The position numbers and the translations under genes are program-made. Below are positions 46,201-64,000 of a stretch of 64,000 bases of DNA, piece after piece. Each line of letters begins with the position of its first letter. Position 1 is the first letter of the stretch. The notes beneath the pieces were generated by a model. It made no database searches. It saw nothing but the letters and a program-made list of their open reading frames with translations, and had not been told where the DNA came from. The DNA lies in assembly GCA_011800805.1 (NCBI GenBank), contig MPNW01000231.1, positions 24,305 to 88,304 of the forward strand. The letters run 5' to 3'. This DNA comes from Hirudo medicinalis. Lineage: Eukaryota; Annelida; Clitellata; Hirudinida; Hirudinidae.

Positions 46201-47756
46201 ATTATTGGAAAATGTATTTGGAGAAACAGTACATGGTAGTTGAGTTGTATTCTGGCAGAGGGGATGCATTAAGTTTTTAATTAGTTAAACGATTTAATAT
46301 ATTTCCATTTTATTGGTAAATAATGTTTCATCACTGAATTATTACTCTGGATTCAAGCTATGTTTCCCCTCTGGCTGCACACTCTTGGACACCTGGTGTA
46401 CAACACTCATGGCTCTCGACTCAGGGTGCCTTTCACCAATATTTTCACCACCCTGGCAGTTATGATCATTCCTCTAGCTGTAAGCCTTTAATCATTATTA
46501 ATTAGATGCTTGGTAAAATAGTTCATTATCAATTAATTGGCATGAATAATTATTCATAATATGTTCATGTTACATGAAAAATATAATTTGTTGATCAATG
46601 AATTTTAATTATCTCTACTCTTGGACTCATCTCAATAGATCACAGGTGAGGTTTTTGGGACTATCTTGAAGACAAGTTTCATTTAATGTCTTTCTTTGGT
46701 CCTTGTTGATATTAGTTGTGGTTGTGATGCTGATAGTATGGACGATGATCATGGTGAAACTTCTCCCACTCTGAGATTGCCTGATAATATTTGTATTCAT
46801 TTATAAATTTGTTCATCTATTACATACTTTTTCCCTTCACAGATCGGTGCCATCATAAAGATCAAGAAGCCGCAATGGGCCGAAAGGATCCGAAAAATGA
46901 TGAGGCCATTTTTTGCCATTATCATTCTCTTGCTCATCACTCTGGGTACCTGGTCTAATCTTTACCTGTTCCAGTTAATCAGTCCCTGGTTGATCCTTGG
47001 GGCTTGCATTCTTTCCTATTCTGGATTCCTTTTTGGAGGACTGCTGGCTTTTGCTTGTCGCCTCAGTTGGTCGAGAGTTGTGGCAGTTGCTATAGAGACT
47101 GGGGTGCAGAACACCGGCCTTCCCATCCTTCTTTTGAAGTTTTCTTTGCCTCAACCAGATGCCGACCTGAGTGTCGTCAGTCCGGTGGCAGTGGCCCTGC
47201 TAATGCCCATTCCCCTGTGGCTGACCATTGCTTTCCTTGAGGTTAGCTTGATGAATGACAACTAGTACTGATTATTTAAGATTTGTTTTTTTTGTCAAAA
47301 TTTACCATAGTCCATGCAATATTTTGTAATTTGAAATATGGATAGTTCATTTGAATTGCTCCTTATATATTAAAAAATTATAATATTCATGGGGATGTAC
47401 ATTTTTCATTTTGAGTTTAATTGAGCAAGCTTATTTAGTCATGAATAAAACATTTTATTGATTAATATTTAAAACATTCGCAGATAAGAAAGAAGTGCAA
47501 GGGTTCATCCCCTGCTCTGGTAACCTCTGAGTCTGAGGTGAAAGTTCTGAAAGCACAGGAGGCAAATGGGGGACCAGTGCATTTTGTGGAGGTCGACAGT
47601 TTAGAAGAAAGGCTGGATTCAAATGTAAATAAGGCACACTTTGAAACTTATGACCTTGGGAAGGGAGACACCAACATGTTTAATGGATCTGGGGACAGGT
47701 CACTCAATGCACCTAATGGCTCAGGAGATATGCATTATGAGAATGACAGGTTCTGA
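43208..47756 (+). CDS. SLC10-family (sodium/bile acid cotransporter-like) membrane protein
   Basis: Exons 43208-43771, 46005-46176, 46358-46479, 46843-47241 and 47484-47756 join in frame to 509 residues. Residues 1 to about 20 form a signal peptide (MWFSLLSVFTLFSICQIKSQ). The next 130 residues are a lumenal or extracellular domain with several N-glycosylation sequons (NDT, NCS, NNT, NIT, NSS). Membrane helices begin near residue 140 (VAVVTLLMMLAYVGMGCAVDL). CAPGGGASN (212-220) is the SLC10 signature loop, and VAIETGVQNTGLP in exon 4 is the second conserved ion-binding motif. The long glycosylated N-terminal domain resembles the SLC10A3 (P3) and SLC10A5 type rather than the short-N-terminus bile acid carriers. 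The last exon gives a hydrophilic cytosolic tail of about 90 residues. The substrate is unknown. Confidence 0.88.
43772..46004 (+). other. Large intron 1 of the SLC10 gene
   Basis: About 2.2 kb of AT-rich DNA between the N-terminal exon and the exon carrying the SLC10 signature. A 91-codon frame at 44629-44904 has no splice support or recognisable features. I see nothing else in it. Confidence 0.6.
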
Positions 47757-50438
47757 TTGTGAGTTCTTCACCAGCTTATTTGAAATTGTCTCATCAAAGT
47801 GGATTAATATTGAGAATTAATTTGTTACAAATCATTTTATTGTAAGCCATTAACTTTTGAAATCAGCTACTTATCTTAGAAGCTGCCCTCCAAATAAAAT
47901 GGTTTACATTTATCTCTATGCTTCTTTATTTTACTAAATTTTGTAATCCACATTTTCAGCCCCATAAGCCTGCAAAAAAGTTGAAAAATTGTCTCGTTTG
48001 TGTAAATAAAAATGATTATGAATATTCCACCGAACCCTGAAGCAACGCCGGGCGGACAAGTGAAGTGGAGCTCGCTTTCAAAAATAAGACTTATTTGAAA
48101 GATTAATGGTGACAATGTTTGTTGTTCTTACAACTCATTTTAATGTTGTTGTTAATTCTGGGGCAGGACATTGCCAGGGAAAGGCCATGGGATGAGATCC
48201 TTAACTTTTTTTCTCAGATTTGTCATGAGGTATTATTATGGTGGCCAATTTTGTGATCGTGAAATTTCTTGTCTGCCTTCTAGCTGCTCTTGTTAATTTG
48301 CTGATGTATTTTTTTTTTTTACAATTGACTTTTTTATTTCAATTTGTCTGAAATTTTAACAATTGTCGGATTGATATTTGTAAATCTCTGCTTCGAGATT
48401 GTGGGCGGAATGGCATCGGGCATTGCCGAGTCTCTCGACCGACCGTGTAGAGATTTACTGATTAGATTATCAAAACATATCAGGGGATGTAAATCTTGTT
48501 ATCCTGGGATAAAAGTCTGTAAATGCTACGTTTCTGTTAGATTAATGTATTCCATAATTGTACATATTATTTTTTCAATGAGAACTTTCTCATTGCATGC
48601 CATATCACCACTTGCATGGATCATAAACCGGTCATTGATTAGGATTTAGTATCTTATGTTCTTGCCACCACGTTAACAATGGCGAGCAAATTAGAAATGT
48701 CATGAATATAGAAAGGCCATGAATATTCACTGTGGTCTTCCAAAATATTGACAGCTTCCACTTGGACTACATCCCCTGCAGCATTTGCTAGCCTTAAAAT
48801 TGTGAGAAATGTATTGGCCTGTTGAGCGAGAGGCCGGGTGCATCTGAGTTTTATGGTACAGTTCTCAAATAAAATGTTATCGTATTTCTCTGTAACAATT
48901 TTTTTGCATAGAAAAACTTGTGTGTTTCACCTTCTCAAAGTTTGAACGCCACATCTTGAGCATGCCAGGCACGCCTGAACATTGAAGCGGTTAAACCCCC
49001 CTTTGTTTTAAATCATTCTAGAGTTTCTTAAAGTATCCTATTAATTTAATTGTGAAGTGAACGTTAAATAATCGCACGATGCCGCTAAACGTCCAATTCA
49101 AGCAAGACTAGGACGGACACCTCCCGACTTTCCAACAAATTTAATACAATACATTTTAGTGGCTAATAAGTAAAGGTTCAGCTTAACATACAGAGCTAAT
49201 TCCATTCTTAGTGACGTGAAGGTGTTGTTTGACAGCTTTCAGTCTCTTGCACAGACACATTTTTCTTTGTTCCGCGTCCATTCGTGGTGAGTCAAAAATC
49301 ACCAAAGTTTTTGATAATTCAAACATAAACTTGAAAGAGAGAACGTTTTGAGCATTTTACCTTTGAGTTGTGCCGAATATAAAATGGTGTTGGAATCAAC
49401 TGCCAATGTTTTTGGTTGATCCAAAAACTGTTGTTGTATCAGTTGAAGTTTGTATGGAGACCGGAGTAATGGGCAATGGAAAAAAAATTGCAAGGATACA
49501 AGAAGCAGTTGAGGTAAATGTGTAACATTAAGAAACTTTAAGCCTTAATGGTAACAATTTTTTATTTCATTTTATGGTTCTGAAAATTTTATTTTTATTC
49601 TCAGGAATTCCGTTCGAGATCAAATGAATTGTGTACGGATGTGAGGGAAAACATCTAAAAAGTTCATATTTATGCACTGCAAAATGGAAAAAGAATTCGC
49701 GAAGAATCCTTCCAAAGAGTTTATTAAATTTTTCCAGCATCGGACGATGAAATTATAGATCAACACTGCTTGCAACGCATGGGTCACACGCTAAGGAAAG
49801 TATGGAGTGGATGAAAGCGAACACGTTTCAGTGTTTTTGGTCGACCTGAACACATTCACAAAGAAAGTTGAAAGGGTTATCTCTGCTTCGGAGAAAGTTC
49901 GTGAAATCTTTTTGAAGCTTTTTGCCTCAAATGATAATTAACTAATTTTGTGCAATGTTAATTTATTTTTTAAAATATGATTTATAAATAATCGTAATGA
50001 TCAAGATGAACTTAATGCAATGTAAGTTAATAAGTGGTTTTAAAGGGGTTATATAATAGAATTAATATTTAAATAATTGTAAACCTGCTAGGGAATCATT
50101 AATACAATTTAATCTCTCAAAAAGTGAGCTTAGTAAAAGTGTATTATTTTTTCCTACCGGATTATTCAATAACCACATTAATGGAATAATAATAAAATTG
50201 CTTTTAAGTCGAGTAGTACATTAGCAGCATCAAATGTTTATAAAAGTAAATTAAACTCTAAGGTTTTCACCAAATCAGCCAAAATATGCTCTTAGGAAAT
50301 ACCACATCTACTTGGTCTACATGGCGCTGCTAAAAAATGTTATTATTAAATTGAAAATTATTTAATGCATTAATTATTCGTTTAATGAATGAGCTAATGT
50401 TATATGTTATGAATATTCAGAACAATATTTCAGGAAAT
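47757..50438. other. Intergenic DNA between SLC10 and guanylyl cyclase genes
   Basis: About 2.7 kb, AT-rich. Open frames at 48344-48649 and 49299-49493 have no family resemblance or splice partners. A segment at about 49290-49920 has mixed composition and short open frames broken by stops, which could be an old element or pseudogene. I cannot identify it. Confidence 0.5.
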
Positions 50439-60800
<10,362 letters not shown>

Positions 60801-62094
60801 GGGTTTGCTTCCAGCATTGAAGACGTTTCCAATGCCTTTTTTATCAAATCCAATTCCGTCTCAACGAGTAACTTCTGACAAAAACCATTTATTCTACCAC
60901 TAGCATCAATCACCAAGTTCTTTGTTTTATTTTGCACAAGAGTAGTTTAGGGAGACTCGCACCTTTTTAAAGTAACTTTTGCCAAACGACTCAGAAAAAT
61001 TAAATATTTAAATTCTAAATTTTAATTTGAAATATTTAAAAGCAATCATATTATACTTTGTTTAAACCAAAAATATTTTTTTGCAAATTGAATCGTTTTT
61101 AATGAATTAAAAATTACATTGAATTAATATTTTATTTTAAAATTTAATAAATTGAAAATAGACAAAAACTCAGATATTATATCAGAGAGCCAATTTTTCA
61201 TGCACTTTCTATTATTTCTTGTAATTGATATCTTGTTGATGCGGAAGGAAATGAAGACTGAAGCAGACAAAGGTCATTTGCACTCGTACTTGGGTACTGT
61301 CATTACTTTAATCCATGTTTGGCACGAGTGGAGTTTTAATCGTCTTTTAATCGTTGAGTGAGTATAGTATTTAAACGAAGGCGGAAACAAACCAAATCGG
61401 TAAATATGCTAAGCGATGATAACTAAACTAGTTTAATAGCTAATTATTTCAGGCTGCATAAACCCTGGCATGACTTGAAGCTGTAGCTCTCATTTGCAAT
61501 CATTGCGGAATTATTTGCGTTGTTTCCAAGACGTAGAGCACCCACAACATAGAAGCACCAAGACTTAATAGAAAGAATTTTTTCTCAAACACTAAAGGGT
61601 TTGTGAACGAAATAAATCAATCGATTAGTGACTCTGGTCAAGATTAGTAACCTTAATTGGGCTTTTCCATTTCAAGAGTTTTTGGAACTTGAGGGAATAA
61701 GGCATAAAGTTTCGGTGTTTGATAAACAAAAGGACTTCACCGTTTTGTCTTTTCTCGGTTAGCTTTACCACCCAATTCGCAGCAGTAGTCACTTGAGGAC
61801 TTGAGTCAACCTAATAAGGTTTTAAATAAAATTTTATTACGTTATATGACAAACCGTAAATATGAATACAATTTCAGAATTGTTTTATTTGTTTTTATTA
61901 AATTAAATTAGTCTTTGCTCGTTGCAATGAACTAGGCAATATGTTTTCAAGTTGAGGCCGATGATATTTGGTTGGCACCTCGAAGGCACCTCGTTTGAAT
62001 TTAACAATCCATAATTTTGTAGGAGCTTGCTTGTTTGGTTGTATAGTCGTAAACAATATTTTCGTTTTTAGTTTGAAATTGTTGGTGGTCACAA
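60801..62094. other. Intergenic DNA between guanylyl cyclase and LZTR1
   Basis: About 1.3 kb holding the second copy of the dispersed element (about 61505-61790) and AT-rich DNA. The LZTR1 promoter should lie in the right half. No gene seen. Confidence 0.6.
61505..61790 (+). repeat. Dispersed element, copy 2
   Basis: Matches 40985-41250 in block order, with AAAGTTTCGGTGTTTGATAA aligning with the corresponding block of copy 1. It is diverged and stop-containing. Confidence 0.4.
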
Positions 62095-63869
62095 ATGTTC
62101 TTGGACCAAAAGTCCAAATCACCCAAATCACCGACGTTTGCGGGCGAGTGCGCTAGCATTCAGAATAAAGTACTTTCTAGTCTAGGTGATGGAAGCCCGC
62201 ACAATCTAGGGAAGGCCTTGGACAGGGGATGGTGTGGAGTGGGAGTGGAAGGATTGACACTAGATTTTGGGCCGGTTGAAAAAATTCACCGGTGGAAAGA
62301 AATGCCCTCATGCGATGAATTCGTCGGATACAAGTATGAGCTACTCATATAAAGAAGTTTTATTTAAGAAAAGCGTTTAAATGATTCATTTATTCTGGCA
62401 AGAACTAACAGAATCATTGCAAATATTTTCGAAAATAAGATGCATGCATGTCATGGTCATTAGCACTGAGGATGTGATTAAATGCTTTGTCACAGGAGAA
62501 GCAAACATACCATAGTGGGATACAAGGATGATTTATACATCTTTGGTGGAGACAATGGGTTAGTGAATCCCTCAGATTGCAGTGTTTTCATGTTATGAAA
62601 TGATGTTGCATAATGCTTCTTGTGCAGCTTTAGTTACTGCTTGTAAATTGATTAGATGAGAGATTGTACAAAAAACAATTTCCGTTTTCAACCGATTTGT
62701 TTATTGGCCAATTTATAAAATGTTAAATATGACATAATTGCAATAATTTCATGCAGTCTTAGTGATTATCATCCTCTAGATGTTTAAAGTTTTTCAAGAT
62801 ATAAGATTCAAAATTGAATTTTGTAACTTCAAGAAAGAGCATGTTGAATGACTTACTGAGATTTGATGTCAAAGAAAAGTCTTGGGGAAGGTATGTCTAT
62901 TGAGTAGATTGTTATTATTGAAAGTCGATGGTTCTGCATTCATTTTTATAAAAAATTTTGTATTTCAAAGTAATTCATGATTTATCACCGGTTTTGTTTG
63001 TTTTCAGAGCCTTCACCACCGGTTCGCCCCCTGCACCCCGTTATCACCACTCGGCCATCGAATTTCAAGGCAGCATGTTTGTCTTTGGTAGGTTAATGAT
63101 GACGTGAGCACGAGCATTGCACAAATGATTGCTCAAGTTTGCAGGTCGATCGGGTGGCATTTTATCGGTTCGCCGTCGGTTTCATCGTTATCATCATCTC
63201 ATTCAGGTGGCTATACTGGTGACATCCATTCCAACTCCAACCTGACTAACAAGAATGACCTACACGAATACCGTTTTGCCACCTGCCAATGGATTGAATG
63301 GAAGTTTGAAAGCAGGTAAATGTTGCAATTGTTTTTGAAGAAACTGTTGACCACCTCAATCGACATTTCTTTCTCAGGAAGCCAGTGGCAAGAGCAGCCC
63401 ATGGGGCTGCAACTTATGATAACAAGCTGTGGATTTTTGCAGGATATGATGGAAATGCCCGACTCAATGATATGTGGACCACATCTTTGTCTAGCAACTC
63501 GAGAGCAGTCCACTGCTGGGAGGAGGTAGGTTAGCGGTAGCATGTTGAAAATCCAGGTCTAGTTAAGAATACTTCAACTTGCATTAGTATTTTTCCAATT
63601 ATTCTAATGAATCATTTCAATTTCAACTAGCAAATTAATTGAGTAAGTTGTGATCAGTCAATCATTTTTATTCAATTAAAAATTTTAGGTCAACCAATCT
63701 GGAGCTATTCCACCAACCTGCTGCAATTTTGCACTGGCTGTTGCCAGGGACAAGATGTTTGTATTTTCAGGCCAGAGTGGTGCTCAAATCACTAATGATC
63801 TTTTCCAGTTTGACTTTTCCACCAAATTGTGAGATGAACAGATTTAATAGTAATGATGATAGTGATAAT

Positions 63870-63925
<56 letters not shown>

Positions 63926-64000
63926 GTGAATTTATATGGCACCATGAGCATCATGGACTTAGACCATTTATTCAGGACTGACCGTTTTGAAGTTGTTTAG
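62095..64000 (+). CDS. LZTR1: LZTR1, leucine-zipper-like transcriptional regulator 1 (5' part)
   Basis: Seven exons seen: 62095-62333, 62496-62558, 62834-62890, 63008-63087, 63207-63315, 63378-63525 and 63689-63828. They join in frame to 278 residues and two bases, and the gene runs past the window. After a short N-terminus, the protein shows consecutive Kelch repeats: [20 protein letters not shown], then [41 protein letters not shown] and [36 protein letters not shown] and CCNFALAV are near-identical to vertebrate LZTR1. Full LZTR1 has six N-terminal Kelch repeats and two BTB-BACK modules; only the Kelch half is visible. LZTR1 is a cullin-3 substrate adaptor that targets RAS-family GTPases. 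The start at 62095 keeps a family-like [18 protein letters not shown] block downstream, but the exact first Met is inferred. Confidence 0.93.
63860..63960 (-). repeat. Reverse-oriented SINE-like 3' end with (TAA)n
   Basis: An (AAT)n run, then AAGTGAATTTATATGGCACC, matches the inverted tail of the SINE-like copies at 32371 and 57635. It is inside an LZTR1 intron and probably continues beyond the window. Confidence 0.5.

Overview
This is a eukaryotic nuclear window. The genes are split by many short GT-AG introns, the DNA is AT-rich, and microsatellites and short dispersed repeats are frequent. The protein set (PITHD1, CLC channel/transporter, STE20-type kinase SLK/STK10, SLC10 transporter, receptor guanylyl cyclase, LZTR1, a neuropeptide precursor) is that of an animal. 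AT-richness, gene density and microsatellite load suggest a small-bodied invertebrate. A spiralian such as an annelid or leech is my best guess, but it is inference and no sequence comparison was possible. Exon models below were assembled by hand from splice signals, reading phase and recalled family motifs. Every complete multi-exon model closes in frame.

Layout. 1-3146: microsatellites and no convincing gene. 3147-4384 (+): three-exon neuropeptide precursor with three short repeats ending in Tyr-Ile-Gly. 5175-6435 (-): PITHD1, six exons. 7005-9715 (+): unrecognised acidic, Ser-rich nuclear protein, head-to-head with PITHD1 and followed by an unusually CpG-dense tract. 11579-21740 (-): 18-exon ClC-6/7-like protein of 1095 residues with Gln where the gating Glu should be; one intron holds a hAT-like MITE. 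21741-29118: repeat-rich intergenic DNA with SINE fragments, tandem arrays and a hairpin island. 29119-31188 (-): intronless LRR protein, head-to-head with 32081-40286 (+), an SLK/STK10-like kinase whose last exon adds a long acidic tail with six 14-residue repeats. 40494-43040: intergenic DNA with a second hAT-like MITE carrying a perfect 8-bp target duplication. 43208-47756 (+): SLC10-family transporter, five exons. 50439-60800 (+): 26-exon receptor guanylyl cyclase. 62095 to the window end (+): 5' part of LZTR1, seven exons seen.

The genes do not form one pathway. Several act in signalling: peptide ligand, membrane guanylyl cyclase, STE20 kinase and the LZTR1 ubiquitin-ligase adaptor. Most of the non-genic structure is repeats: a tRNA-like SINE family with a (TTA)n tail, two hAT-like MITEs, a roughly 300-bp element present twice, and many simple arrays. 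The two observations I rate highest are the YIG peptide precursor and the substituted CLC selectivity motifs.
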